Assembly (NCBI GenBank): GCA_009746045.1
Contig: RPFO01000920.1
Location: 1 to 38,068, forward strand
Reading direction: 5' to 3'
Length of the DNA: 38,068 nt
Source: Mesostigma viride
Taxonomy: Eukaryota > Streptophyta > Mesostigmatophyceae > Mesostigmatales > Mesostigmataceae
In this document: positions 17,703 through 28,675 of the stretch, piece after piece
Position numbering within the stretch: the first letter of the stretch is position 1
How the letters are laid out: every line of letters begins with the position of its first letter
Made by a program: the position numbers and the translations under genes
The notes under the pieces: generated by a model
The model's database searches: none
What the model was told of the DNA's origin: nothing
Seen by the model: only the letters and a program-made list of their open reading frames with translations

Positions 17703-20700
17703 ATGAAACACCTTATGACTTTCTGGCATGCTCTTACCCTCCACAGAATACGGCAATCCAGTGGCATTGATTACCGGAAGTACACTGCTATTTCTCGGCA
17801 GTTCCCCTATCGTATCTCCTCACAGGCATGGCGGAAGCGTTGTCGCATCAACACGCGCCATAACCATCACTGCAAGGATGACCATACTCTACGTCGCCTC
17901 CGGCGCTTACAGCGCACGCATTTGTCGCTTACCAACTCCACTCGCCCACACCCCGTAAGCACCCATCGCGTCATTTATGCCATTTACAACCGCAGGTACC
18001 CTCAGCGTATCTACGTTGGCCAGACGCAACGGGATGCCTGGACGCGTTTTCAGGAACATGTCCGAGCGGCACGCCGCCTTCATATTGGCCGCCCTGCCGC
18101 CAACGACGACACCCCCCTACATGGCGCCATGGCCCAATACGGGTGGTGGGATTGGCGAGTCGTCCCCTTGGAACATGTCCCCGGCACCTTTACCGGCGCC
18201 GCTTTTCGCAAAGCCGCAGGGCATCGGGAAACGTTTTGGAAACGAATGTTACATGCATTTCTGCCCCACGGTTTTTGCATTGAAGGCAAGAGTTTCAAAG
18301 CTCGGTCTCGCCGCCGCCCGCCTCCCCTCCGTCCCCGCCCTCTTATGTTCATCCGTGCCTGGCGTCTGAAGCACAATCTCCACCCATATCGCCCCTATCC
18401 CCCCAGCGTCACCCCGGCCCCTCCACCTTCCACACATGTGTCCACCGATCCTTCCCTTTACTCCACCAGTCTCCGCTGCTTACGTCACATGTCTCGGCTT
18501 ATGCAACGCGGCAACTTTCATGCATCCTATCTCGAAGCCTGCAGCTTGAAGAAGCTTACCAGCTTACACATTGCCGTCGGGTCGTGCTCCCCAGCTGATC
18601 TGCAAGTCCCCCGCTCCCATGCCACTAGTCTGCGAGGCCTTCTCTCACGTATCATTCGGCACCGTGTCAATGGGAATGCAGATGCACTGCGTCCGCGCCG
18701 TTTGCTGATCTCACCTTTCATTCATGCTGCGATGGATGAGCTGTGTTTGCCACACATTCTGCATTTGCCGCAAGTGCAGGCTGCGATGCCGCTCGTGGTG
18801 CGCAACACTTTCGGCACTCCCATTGCCGCCTGGCATTACTCTCCCACCTTGGGACAAATGGTTTTCAGCAACGGGAAGGTCAGCCGCGATACAACGCCCA
18901 CCGAGCTGGCCACCATCTTGGCAGGGCCCTGCCCCTGCCAACAACAACGGTATTTCAAGTACCTTGATCCCACCTCACAGCACGTCATGACCGCTGACCT
19001 CAGCATCCTGCCGAGCCACACGCTTGTAGACCTTTTTGCCAAAGGCACCAAGTTTCGGCCGTGGGTCCAGCGCACGTGTGCCAAAGAGGTGAATGCACTG
19101 CTCTCCACATCACTGCGCAAATTCTGCAATGCCATGAGCACGGACCTACAGCTTGCTCCCCTTGCCATGGAACCGTGGTTTCGCGCCGTCATTCACGAAT
19201 GCAATGCACGTCTCACCAGGCTTGATTACCGTCTCCAGCAGGTCCACCGCACCACCTGGCTCAACACCACAGATAAAGCACTTCTTGACCACTTCAAGCA
19301 GGACTTTATCATCACGTGTGTTGACAAGAGTGCCAACAACTTTGCTTTCATATGCAAGAAGCACTACCTTGCTACTTTGCAACACGAGTTGGCGTCCAGC
19401 CCTACCTATGTTCAGCGTGCACAGTCCACCGCCAGTATCACTGCTGCTCATCGGGCTTTTCTGCACAGCCAAAACATTTTTGCTCGGGCATTCCTTAAGC
19501 GGCAGCGACGCGCCACCACCACTACGTTCCCATATCTGTATCTCACTCTTAAGCTGCACAAAACTCCTGTTGCTTTGCGCACCATTGCTGCGTCGCATTC
19601 AGCCCCACTGATGCCTCTCTCGAAACTCATCTGCCATGCTTTGAATGCTCTTCTCCCCGAAGCCAATGCATTATGGGTGGAGGTGCTGTCGAATGCCGGG
19701 TATGAATGCGCTGGTAGTTGGATCGTCATAGACTCAGCCCAAGTACGCCTACGCCTTGCCGCCCTTAGCCGTTCTAAGACAGCAGCAGAGAAACGTATAC
19801 CTATGCCCATAGCCACCTATGATTTCACCACTCTATATACCACACTAGATTTGCACGATTTGAAAGCTCGTTTAGATAGCCTCCTTACTCGTCTGTATGC
19901 ACGTAGGCCTCACGGGCGCAACCACCTGCACGTGCGTGTTTCTCAGACCAAGCCCACGGCAACGTGGCTCTCAGGGATCGCGGCAGGTGCTATCGTGCGG
20001 GATGGTTATAATTATATTATCACGAAGGCTGACCTTGTCCATTGGATCTCTTATCTTGTTGATAACACCTTCATCTGTTTTGCGGGCAATGTATACCAAC
20101 AAGCTATCGGCATCCCTATGGGCACTAACTGTGCCGGGCTCCTTGCAAACCTCTATCTATACACTTATGAGCTTGCATTCATGGAGAATCTCATTGCCTC
20201 AAACGATGATGTTCTCATCAGGCGTTTTATCCATACATGTCGATACATTGATGATGTCATCGCTTTCGACAACCCTGATTTCGCAACCCATTTGTATATC
20301 ACCGCTGGTCTGCCTGGCATCTACCCGCAAGCGTCCCTCACATTAAAGCTCACGTCGGAGGATACTCATTGCAATTACCTCGATCTTAACATTACCCATA
20401 ACAAGAAGGGCTGGCGTACGGCTGTCTATGATAAGCGCAAGGATCCTAAATACCAGCAAATTCCTTTTATTCGTTACCCCGATATTCACAGTCTCCTTTC
20501 CCACACAGCAAAATATGGTGTTGTTCTTTCTCAGTTACATCGTTTTTCCCGTCTTTGTTCTTATCGTGTTGATTTCATCACGACTCTTGTTGAACTCTTG
20601 CAGCGTTTATTGGTCAAAGACTATGACCGAGCCATTATGCTCCGTCAAGTCCGATGTTTTTTGCAACGTCACCCACATCTGTTCGGTGCTGCCCCTTGGC

Positions 20701-20759
20701 ACAAGCTCTACAAACAGGTCGTGGACCGGCTGGATCGCATAGTATCTCCGCACATCTGA
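17703..20759 (+). CDS. Penelope-like ORF: GIY-YIG endonuclease plus reverse transcriptase, 1018 aa
   Basis: The start is the ATG at 17703. Residues about 90-185 form a GIY-YIG nuclease: IYAIYN (91-96), IYVGQT (103-108), the conserved Arg in TRFQEH (Arg116) and a Glu in RETFWKR (Glu177). An Arg/Pro-rich linker of unknown fold follows. The reverse transcriptase lies at about 530-920: DKSANNFAFICKKHY (RT1), YLTLKLHKTPVALRTI (RT2, the 'LHK' motif of Penelope-like and telomerase-type RTs), YDFTTLYTTL with the first catalytic Asp (707), IGIPMGTNCAGLLANLYL, RYIDDV with the catalytic Asp pair (850-851) and CNYLDLNI. A helical RT tail ends near LYKQVVDRLDRIV. The nuclease nicks target DNA and the RT primes from it. 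All catalytic positions named are intact. The order (nuclease first) is the reverse of classical Penelope, where it is C-terminal. Confidence 0.93.
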   Translation: MKHLMTFWHALTLHRIRQSSGIDYRKYTAISRQFPYRISSQAWRKRCRINTRHNHHCKDDHTLRRLRRLQRTHLSLTNSTRPHPVSTHRVIYAIYNRRYPQRIYVGQTQRDAWTRFQEHVRAARRLHIGRPAANDDTPLHGAMAQYGWWDWRVVPLEHVPGTFTGAAFRKAAGHRETFWKRMLHAFLPHGFCIEGKSFKARSRRRPPPLRPRPLMFIRAWRLKHNLHPYRPYPPSVTPAPPPSTHVSTDPSLYSTSLRCLRHMSRLMQRGNFHASYLEACSLKKLTSLHIAVGSCSPADLQVPRSHATSLRGLLSRIIRHRVNGNADALRPRRLLISPFIHAAMDELCLPHILHLPQVQAAMPLVVRNTFGTPIAAWHYSPTLGQMVFSNGKVSRDTTPTELATILAGPCPCQQQRYFKYLDPTSQHVMTADLSILPSHTLVDLFAKGTKFRPWVQRTCAKEVNALLSTSLRKFCNAMSTDLQLAPLAMEPWFRAVIHECNARLTRLDYRLQQVHRTTWLNTTDKALLDHFKQDFIITCVDKSANNFAFICKKHYLATLQHELASSPTYVQRAQSTASITAAHRAFLHSQNIFARAFLKRQRRATTTTFPYLYLTLKLHKTPVALRTIAASHSAPLMPLSKLICHALNALLPEANALWVEVLSNAGYECAGSWIVIDSAQVRLRLAALSRSKTAAEKRIPMPIATYDFTTLYTTLDLHDLKARLDSLLTRLYARRPHGRNHLHVRVSQTKPTATWLSGIAAGAIVRDGYNYIITKADLVHWISYLVDNTFICFAGNVYQQAIGIPMGTNCAGLLANLYLYTYELAFMENLIASNDDVLIRRFIHTCRYIDDVIAFDNPDFATHLYITAGLPGIYPQASLTLKLTSEDTHCNYLDLNITHNKKGWRTAVYDKRKDPKYQQIPFIRYPDIHSLLSHTAKYGVVLSQLHRFSRLCSYRVDFITTLVELLQRLLVKDYDRAIMLRQVRCFLQRHPHLFGAAPWHKLYKQVVDRLDRIVSPHI

Positions 20760-20813
20760 ACCCTGTGATGCCAGATCTCCTTTGCGGCCGTTCCGAGCTT
20801 GGCACTGGATTCG

Positions 20814-21318
20814 TTGTCCACATCGTCGCGTCGCTGCCGCAACACGATGTTTTCTGGCATCCGCGGGCTTTTGGTTCCCGCCGCACATTTGAAAGTGCTG
20901 TCCTCCGGCTTTTTGCCTTTGCACCGTGTGCAGTTCTTGGACGTTTGGAATCATGGCATGGCTAACGTGATGACTGACTAGCTAGACCTTTTCAGTGGTT
21001 TTCCATTTGCGGGTATTTCCTCGTAAATGGTGGGAGAGCGATCGCAGCAATGGTGCTCACCACTAGACACTCCCGGCCAGTTAGGCTAGAAACACACGCC
21101 CTGATCAAGCATGCTGTTTCTGGCCCCACCGTCTAGGTCATCTAGTCGCTCCACACGTAAGCCAGCCATAATTTCAATGCACAAGGATACACATTTCCAT
21201 CACCATTCATCTTCATCATCCTGAACGACTCGAAAACGCGGAAAAGATAACGTCAGGCTCGAGCTACCATGGTCCGGATTCTCCCGATTTCTGGCCTGCG
21301 CTGGTTGTCTCTTTGATA
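20814..21318 (+). repeat. Right pseudo-LTR of the Penelope-like element
   Basis: This direct repeat of 16258-16766 begins 55 bases after the ORF stop. It ends at CTCTTTGATA, which is also the end of the left copy and of the short stub at 28.7 kb, so this is the element's true 3' terminus. Confidence 0.92.
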
Positions 21319-22073
21319 CATGTGCTGGCGGTGCCTTGTGGGGCGTCGGTGCTGGCGGATATCACAGCCCGGAGGCTGGGGGCCCGCGCGTGGCTCAAAA
21401 GAACACAGAAGTCGGAGCTGGGGCTCACTCATTTCAGCGATGTCGTTTACGCTGGCTGCCGCCGTCAGGCAGATGTGATCGAGACGAAACTGAGCTTAGT
21501 GTCGTGGCCTGACATGTATCGCAGCACAGCCATGCATTGCCTGCTCTCGATCGGAAAGCGCAAAGAAGGCATGGTCGGGCACGACCTGGCCCGGCATAAT
21601 ATAGGACGCTGGGCAAAAGACGTCGTCGATATGACGATATATCGTCATCAGTGGGGGCTTCCGCGCTCATTACCCCGCTGTGTGGAGCCGATGGCGGAGG
21701 GATCTGACTATCCATCTCGTCAATCCTCGAGTACGTTCCGCGCAATGCCGCTAATTGGATCGAGGGAGCGTTAATGGCCTCCTCGTCGGCCTGTGGATGT
21801 GTCGCTATGGTTTCTGCAACTGCAAGTATAGTTGCGAAATGGTGTTGGGCGTTGTGTCCTCCCCATCTGCGGGAGGAGGGGAGGCTGCTGTCTGGGATTC
21901 ATAGCTCGTATCCGGGGTTTTCCCTATAAACCTTTCTTGTTATGTACCCTCTGTCTCCCTCCATGCAGGTCTTCCTACAGATAATAGCCACGCGGCTCCC
22001 ACGGCCTTCACGTCTTCATTCCTCTCAGACAACTACCCTTGTCCTTCCACGGCGATGGATCGCCATGCGCGGC
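21319..22073 (+). other. Right flank of the Penelope-like element, possible ORF to 21774
   Basis: A frame open from the element junction to a stop at 21774 reads, for example, ARRLGARAWLKRTQKSELGL and WPDMYRSTAMHCLLSIGKRK, with ordinary amino-acid composition. It has no ATG before MYRSTAM, so if real it is an internal exon or the remainder of an interrupted gene. I do not recognise it and cannot join it to the left flank. From 21775 to 22073 I see nothing. Confidence 0.2.
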
Positions 22074-22154
22074 CTAGCTGCATGTCAAGTGAGATAACTA
22101 TGCTTGGGCGCATCATGCGCCCAATCATAGTTATCTCACTTAACATGCAGCTAG
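22074..22154. repeat. Near-perfect 80-bp snap-back hairpin
   Basis: The left arm begins CTAGCTGCATGT and the right arm is its reverse complement over about 40 bases with only two mismatches. The centre GCGCATCATGCGC leaves a loop of three bases or fewer. The arms meet with almost no loop, so it would extrude as a cruciform in DNA and fold as one long hairpin in RNA. Confidence 0.9.
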
Positions 22155-24082
22155 GGCTGGCCTAGGGGTTCCCAAGTGATGATTTTGGCATGTAAATAGG
22201 ATATTTCAATTGGGGTGCATCCCACCACTTGTTGAGGGTGGTATTCACAACAATGTGCACCGGTAGAGTGCTAAAAATAGCAAAAGACGCGATTTTAATA
22301 CGTGATCCCAATTATTCCTGGATGCATGGAGGAATAGTTGTCTAACTTAACCCCTAAATGGTCTTGCGGCCGATTTTCCGCCAAAAATCGAGTTCCAGCC
22401 GATGCATCGGCCCCTTCTCGGGCGACCAAATGCCGCGAAAACTATTGAGAATTAGGAAACGTTTAGCTGAGAAGATCGAAAGTTTATAAAATACTCTAAA
22501 GCATGGTATATGGGTTTGCATACTTCTGACAAAGTTATAGAGGTGTTCTGGCCGGTCAAAGTACAAGGGGTCAGGGTACTTTTTCACGTACAACGTGCAT
22601 TCCGGAAAACGACGACCTGGCCATGGCGGCTTGCGCCCACGCATGGCATTTACGTTTTCGTTCGAATTTTCTGACCAAACTTAGGATATTGATTTTATAC
22701 GTCCTAAAGATCATACAGGCCAATTTTTGGTTCGCGGGAATGCCATTTGATAGGTGTCGGCAGCGTTCTTGCTGGAAAAAAACTGCGATCAGGCCGGACG
22801 ATAGAAACGTTGACAGCAATACCTTTCCGGCGTATTTTAAAGGATATATCGGTTTCTTTGTACTTTTTATGATACATACTAGTCGTAAACGTGCAAGGGT
22901 GGCCAGAAATCGCCGAATCCAGCGACCATGCTGCACAACTTTGGTGTGCCGAAATGCGCCATTTTGCGGCCACCGCCTGGGCCAAGGTAACGCCATCCAT
23001 GCCTGGTAAAGCTTAAGCATCGTTTTCCTATCGATGTTTGACGTTTATATATACGTTCTAGCTTGTGTAGCACATTCTTTTTGCATTATTCATGCTCTTT
23101 CTTGACCCTGGCCTGGCCCCTTTCTAAAACACCCTTCTTAGATGCTTACCTCAGTCAGTTGACCTGCCACAGGGTGATGGTGATAAGTTTTAGAGGCTGT
23201 ATGGGTTTGAATACCTCCATATATGTTTGTCATACATTTCCCATACACATATTGCATGAGTGTGAGGCAGTTGGCTGGTCTCTGTGGCATCATCAAGCAC
23301 GTAACTGGTGAGTAAAAGCTTCCCATTGACAGCATGTGCCACCAGGTGTGCTGGCCATCACCTGGCAAGCTATAGCAGCTTAGGCCTAGTTTATCCTTGC
23401 TAGGGCAGGCTGAAATAGGCTCAACATCACTAGTTTGTTGGTGGCTGCCTCCTAGAATGCATGCCTTGCGTAGGGTATCCGTACCACGTTACCTACGTGC
23501 ATGGGACAAGGTAGCACCTGCACATAGGTGCCATGTAAGGGTAGTGTGATGATGCAGTTATGTTTCCCCATCATTGTGGAAGGGAAATGTATTGTTTGGC
23601 ATGGTTGATGGCCATATTAGTAGTTAGTATGCCCACCCTTACCCCCTTGGTTGCTTTTTACCAACGGTACCCCTATGGGCTGTACTGGGTGTAACGGCTG
23701 GTATACCCACCCAAATGATGACCCCAATGGCTCAAACTGTTCAGCAACTAATTGTTTATCATCCCTGAAGTGGTAGGTGCCTAGGTCTTATAACATAATT
23801 CAAAATGCACATTCTACCAAAAATGAAAACGCGCGTCTTGACCCCCCTGACTTTGACGGCAGTTATATATGGCCTACCCTGCATATATGTGAGGTTGTGA
23901 TATACCAACCCGAAGGGCAACTCATGGACATGCTTGGCCCCCAAGGACAGCCATTGGATATGGGTAGGTTGGATGGCATCTGGTTTGCAAAATTGTGAAG
24001 ATCCAGCCGATTTATCGGCAGGATCTCAGACCATTTAGGATTTACTGTACATTTCGCCTAGGACAATGGGGGCACCATTTTG
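22155..24082. other. Intergenic stretch, no supported gene
   Basis: No frame shows a recognisable domain. The bases CCTAAATGGTCT at 22352-22363 recur inverted at 24029-24040, with weakly similar CCGAT/ATCGG-rich sequence inside each. This may mark the ends of an old inverted-repeat element, but the match is short. Confidence 0.35.
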
Positions 24083-24508
24083 CATGATCAGGGCGTGTGT
24101 TTCGAGCATAACTGGCGGGAAGTGTCTAGTGGTGAGCACCATTGTCGCCAGAAAGCAACAAACGTAAAAACGCTAGCTGCCCAAATCTGAGATTCCGCGG
24201 AACACAGAATCGCGGAGCACCATTGCCACGATCGCTCTCCCACCCATTTACGAGGCAATACCCGCAAATGGAAAACCACTGAAAAGGTCTAGCTCATCAG
24301 TCATTACGTTAGCCATGCCATGTTTCCAAACGTCCAAGAACTGCACATGGTGCAAAGGCAAAAATCTGGAGGACATCACTTTCAAATGTGCAGCGTGAAC
24401 CAAACGCCCACGTATGCCAGAAAACATCATTTATACTGTAGCGACGCGACGGTGGGGACAAGCTCATCCAGTGCCAAGCTCGGAACGGCCGCAAAGGAGA
24501 TCAACAAC
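24083..24508 (-). mobile_element. Decayed inverted copy of the Penelope-like 3' UTR and pseudo-LTR
   Basis: The reverse complement matches 20770-21117. It shares GATCTCCTTTGCGGCCGTTCC at its start, the CAAAACGTCCAAGAAC-type phrase and GAGTGTCTAGTGGTGAGCACC-type phrase later, and ends near CATGATCAGGGCGTGTG. There is an insertion of about 110 bases at about 24126-24235 and scattered substitutions. It contains no ORF remnant. Confidence 0.8.
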
Positions 24509-24576
24509 CATTACCTGATATTCATTCACGGCTCATGCAACGATTTTGTTAACATATATTCATCGTTCCCATTACT

Positions 24577-24690
24577 ATTGATACAACCAGGGCAGGAAGA
24601 ATCCGGACCATGGTAGCTCAAACCTGCTGTTATCTTATCCACATTTGTAAAGTCGTTCAGGAATATGGAAGTGAGTGTCGACTCGAGGAA
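24577..24690 (-). mobile_element. Second inverted Penelope-like pseudo-LTR fragment
   Basis: The reverse complement resembles the last part of the pseudo-LTR (about 21215-21318), with GAGCTACCATGGTCCGGATTC preserved and a deletion afterwards. With 24083-24508 it forms two head-to-tail pseudo-LTR pieces in the same orientation, separated by about 70 bases, with no ORF between them. Confidence 0.65.
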
Positions 24691-26526
24691 CCTTGTATGA
24701 GCATACAGCCCTATTCAGGGTACATCCCAGTAGGCATCATCACATAGCATACCATGTAAACTAGTGCCCCAAAATGCAAATGACCTAAAGGTCACTACAA
24801 CACGTGTTGCGGCATTTATGAACAGGAGTAGGCAGGCACGGCCTTACCATCCAAGTGCAGGCTCATGTCAGGATTCTTTGCACATGCCTTGCTGAAAAAA
24901 AAAAGGACCTGGCTTTCTTTTTGCCAGCTTATCATTAATCTTTACCCAGGTATTGCAATCAATTGCAAAGTATGTGCACCCCTTCTAAAGTTTCACTGGA
25001 TAACGGTGACAAGCGCTAACGCCCTAGCCGCCGCAAACCCTCTTTCTGCTGCCTATCTTTGCATTCGTCCAGCCACCCACCTGCAAAAGCAAACGCAATC
25101 ATTACACACTCAAATTTAGACACTGGTGTTCTTGTACACGACTGGATCCTAAATCAAGCCCTAAGCATTTGAAGGAAATGAGAAAGGGAATAAAAGAGGG
25201 CGGCAGCTAATGCCTGCATGGCGAAATAAGGAGGGGTGAAGGAATGGCAACCAAGTGGCATCATCATGCACGAGAAAGGGCGCAAGTCAAGCGCTGGACA
25301 AGACAGGTTTGGGGCACGCGAGAAAGTAGCCAATTTGTCACAAAGAACAGCACCATTATGAAACTACACTGACAGGTAACAAGCCTGTCCCCATAATGAA
25401 GAGGAATCCAATACTCGCGCTACCGACCCATGGCAGGTGTGCACACTTGCTTCCCCCTCCAAGTGACTCATTATCACGCCAGTCCCATGTGACATCACAG
25501 CTATGCAAACAAAAATGCCCCACACCCACTAGGCATCTCTGAGAAGCTTCGCCGAGCGTCTGTAAACAGAACCAGAAAAACGCAAGTTTCTAACAGATCA
25601 AGGTGGGGTGTGAACCACGGTGCTGCATGGGCACACCCACTTTCGGAAACTCATCGACTCAGCTTTGAAGCATACCGGCTCACGTTACAATCTGAGAGTG
25701 GTCCCCTATATTCGTAAAGCAGCGTGAAAATACCCGCGAACCATATTCCTTAGCAAGCGATGCGAGCATTATTGGTATGGTAAAATGCAAACTTGCCATC
25801 TCAGAAAAAATGAACGACGTAGTTGAGATGGGCTGTAGGTGCAAATGATGGGCAACCTAATATTGAAACAGGCAGAAGAGCAATACCTGGATAATTAAAG
25901 TGATGGTCATCTCTTCCAAAGGCTGGCCAACCAACCCCGTGTAACATTTAGCAACGCATGCGTAAATGGCTGATGCAAAGTACACCCAATTGCAGAAATG
26001 GCAAGCACAGTTAACCGCCAGTAAGTCATCACAATACAATAACAGCTGGCAGCTCGGTAGACGTTGCTCGGGACACCGGCGGACCACGCTCTTCCTTCAC
26101 TCCCGTGCAATCCCTCAAAGGCCGTTCGAATACTCCCCGTGAAGTAATAATGCCACGCAAAACAATGCCGTTATGTTAGACAATGCTTTCCAAAAGCAAT
26201 GCTACCGGCATTATGAATACAGGCGCAGACTCGCAGTTACTCGATCCGCATGAAGAGGAGGCAGCTCGTTGTCCAGGTTTCGGGGGAAGAGCTCTGAGGC
26301 GAGAAATCCTAGCATATCGGAGAGGCCGCAGAATTCCCCGATCCTCTGTCCTTGCTTTGTTTATTCGGTGTGGAGGGGTCTGGCAACTCCGCCGAGGCCC
26401 TCCTCGAGCGTGTTGGCGTTGACATCTTGGAGGGGAATGGGAATCTGTTAGAACACGCAGAGAGCAGCGACCAAATGAACAAAACAAGCCAGAGCACCGT
26501 TGCATTATGCGTTCCGTGAACTGAGC
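24691..26526. other. Intergenic stretch, no supported gene
   Basis: Composition is roughly balanced and no frame longer than about 110 codons shows a domain. I see no repeats linking it to the rest of the window. Confidence 0.4.
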
Positions 26527-26527
26527 A

Positions 26528-26771
<244 letters not shown>

Positions 26772-26983
26772 CGTACGGTCATGATTACACAGCAGCTGGC
26801 GGCTCCCAACGGAGGCTGTAAAACTCCATCGCCAAGGTGCAGGAAACTGCCGAATATCGTGAAGCCATTACATACTGTTACCCGAATACTTACCACAAAC
26901 TAACTTCTGGCGACCGCAATCCATCCTTTGGCGACTCGGAACCAGGCACATGGATGAATATAGTAGGATGGCACGCTGTTGAG

Positions 26984-27213
26984 ATATTAGTTCCCATCCC
27001 GTCGTTGTCTCATGGGGGTGAGAAAGATATTAGTTCCCATCCCGTCGTTGTCTCACGGGGGTGAGAAAGATATTAGTTCCCATCCCGTCGTTGTCTCACG
27101 GGGTGAGAAAAAGACTAGTTCCCATCCCGTCGTTGTCTCACCGGGGTGAGAAAAAGATCAGTTCCCATCCCGTCGTTGTCTCACCGGGGTGAGAAAGATA
27201 TTAGTTCCCATCC
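26984..27213. repeat. 43-bp tandem repeat, five full copies and a partial one
   Basis: The unit starts ATATTAGTTCCCATCCCGTC and ends GGGGTGAGAAAG. Copies begin at 26984, 27027, 27070, 27114, 27157 and 27198 (partial), with lengths of 41-44 bases. They are directly adjacent. Confidence 0.93.
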
Positions 27214-27275
27214 AATCGTCCCGCCACAGGACTGCCCCCCCGCTCGGGGAACACACATTTCCCCCAAAAATTGTG

Positions 27276-27506
27276 AACCCGCGCGCTACGCGCACACCTC
27301 GTGCCCCGTTCCCCAATCTGTGTGCCCCCCCGGCCTCCCGTCCCCTACAGTATAACTGCAGCTGTGTGCCCCCGTTCCCCTAAGTGCTGTTGCACTTGTG
27401 TCTTGTGCCCTCTTCACTCTTGTGTCCCCCCCGAGGGCCGAGGCCCGGACGCCCCGGCCACAGCAGAGTTGGCTGGGGCAGAAGCTGTGCGCGTAGCGCG
27501 CGGGTT
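27276..27506. repeat. 21-bp exact inverted repeat with GCGC-rich arms
   Basis: AACCCGCGCGCTACGCGCAC plus A at 27276-27296 is the exact reverse complement of 27486-27506. The arms are 189 bases apart. Each arm is itself partly palindromic (GCGCGCTACGCGC). Confidence 0.85.
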
Positions 27507-27638
27507 GACATCTTGTGTGTCCCAGACGACCTGAAGTTGCGGCCTCGCCAAAGTAAGGTTCCGACTTCCGAGTCGCCTAAGGATGGATTGCGGTCGCCAG
27601 ACGTTAGTTTGTGGTACATAAGTATTGGGCGGAGGGTT

Positions 27639-28675
27639 ACAGGCTTACAGCAATAGGGGCACACAGATTGGGAACGATGATGAGTTGAGTTTAGTTTATT
27701 CCCGCGCCGTTGAGTTTATTTCCACCACCATAAGGCAGTTTGTTGGGAATATTTAACCAACGGGGGGACACAGTTTCACATTCTCAAACGCTTCACCCGC
27801 GAACGCGACTCGCGACACGTTTTGCATCGGGGTGGGTAAAAAGTGTCGAGGTGCCTGGACTCGTGTTTCGGCGTTGCCAGGGCGTTGCTAAAGTATTAAA
27901 TTAAATTAAATTAAATTATAACATGCATCCGTTGGGGGGTCATGTAGCACATATTCCATGTTGGGTGGTGGAGGTGGGAGAAGCCGCGTAATCGACCTAA
28001 CCTAACTCTAAGCTATCTAGTCTAGAAAGTCCTAACTACGCTCAAGTATAGCTGAGCATAATTCATTCTTTTGACTGCATAATACTCTGGGATAGATCAC
28101 CACTGGAATATAGGACGAAGCTGCGGAATGGCTGTTTTCCCGCAGGTTTACTCCCTCGAAATTCCGTGGATAAACATTCGATTAGTGATTTATTGGCTCC
28201 GTGCCATGGTGAATGTCCAACGAGTCTGCTCATGCGTTTCTGGCACGTGGAGTGTGGATTTGTTTTATCATTTCTATTGCCCAGCATATGTGAGGACATT
28301 CAGTTTTCCAGGTTATAGCCTTTCGCCCGCGAAATCATTAAATTGTGAATTCACTCTCAGCTTTGCATGCTGATTATAATGCATTAACTAGTTGGCGTGG
28401 AGATGTCCCGGATGATCTCTTACTGTGTTTATTGGCCAGCATATGTCGGACGACTGCGTTCGTACATCACAACTTCTAAGATCTTCGCCATCCGTGCGCT
28501 GCCCATGCATGCATGCCAACTCCCTTCGTTTGATGATGCAAGCAATGAGTCCGACTAGCAACCACATGCAGGGAAGGCAATTTTGTTGTTATGAAACGCC
28601 ATCAAGTGGAGTTGACAGGCTAATTAATGATTTTAACATAGTTTAGCGCTAACTTGGGCACACAGCAAAACAATG
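27639..28675. other. Intergenic stretch, no supported gene
   Basis: A short ATTAA repeat lies at about 27894-27917. The inverted phrase GGGGCACACAGATTGGGAA at about 27656-27674 answers a copy at 27310-27328. I see no domain in any frame. Confidence 0.4.

Larger units (their letters stand above)
16258..21318 (+). mobile_element. Penelope-like retroelement with N-terminal GIY-YIG endonuclease
   Basis: Direct repeats of about 505 bp (16258-16766 and 20814-21318) surround one intact ORF of 1018 codons that has the reverse-transcriptase signature of Penelope-like elements and a GIY-YIG nuclease ahead of it. Direct pseudo-LTRs made by head-to-tail insertion are typical of this class. The endonuclease-first order has been described for the Naiad/Chlamys clade, of which Chlamys is from green algae; the present assignment is inference from domain order. 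The repeats are about 98-99% identical and the ORF has no stop or frameshift, so the copy may be recently active. I found no clear target-site duplication. Confidence 0.9.
26876..27638. mobile_element. Inverted-repeat element with internal tandem array (candidate non-autonomous DNA transposon)
   Basis: The 51 bases at 26891-26941 match the reverse complement of 27566-27616 at 49 positions. Weaker similarity (CTGTTACCC / CTGTAACCC) extends outward to about 26876 and 27638. Within it lie a 43-bp tandem array and a second exact inverted repeat of 21 bases (27276-27296 with 27486-27506). No transposase frame is present. I could not fix the outer ends or a target-site duplication, so the class is uncertain. 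Confidence 0.6.

Noticed and set aside
19146-19816. Minus-strand and alternate-frame ORFs of 100-150 codons across the Penelope-like gene
   Set aside because: They overlap the RT-encoding frame, which has clear catalytic motifs, and have none of their own.
26984-27213. CRISPR-like array (also considered for 13387-13520)
   Set aside because: The units are directly adjacent with no unique spacers, and the setting is eukaryotic.
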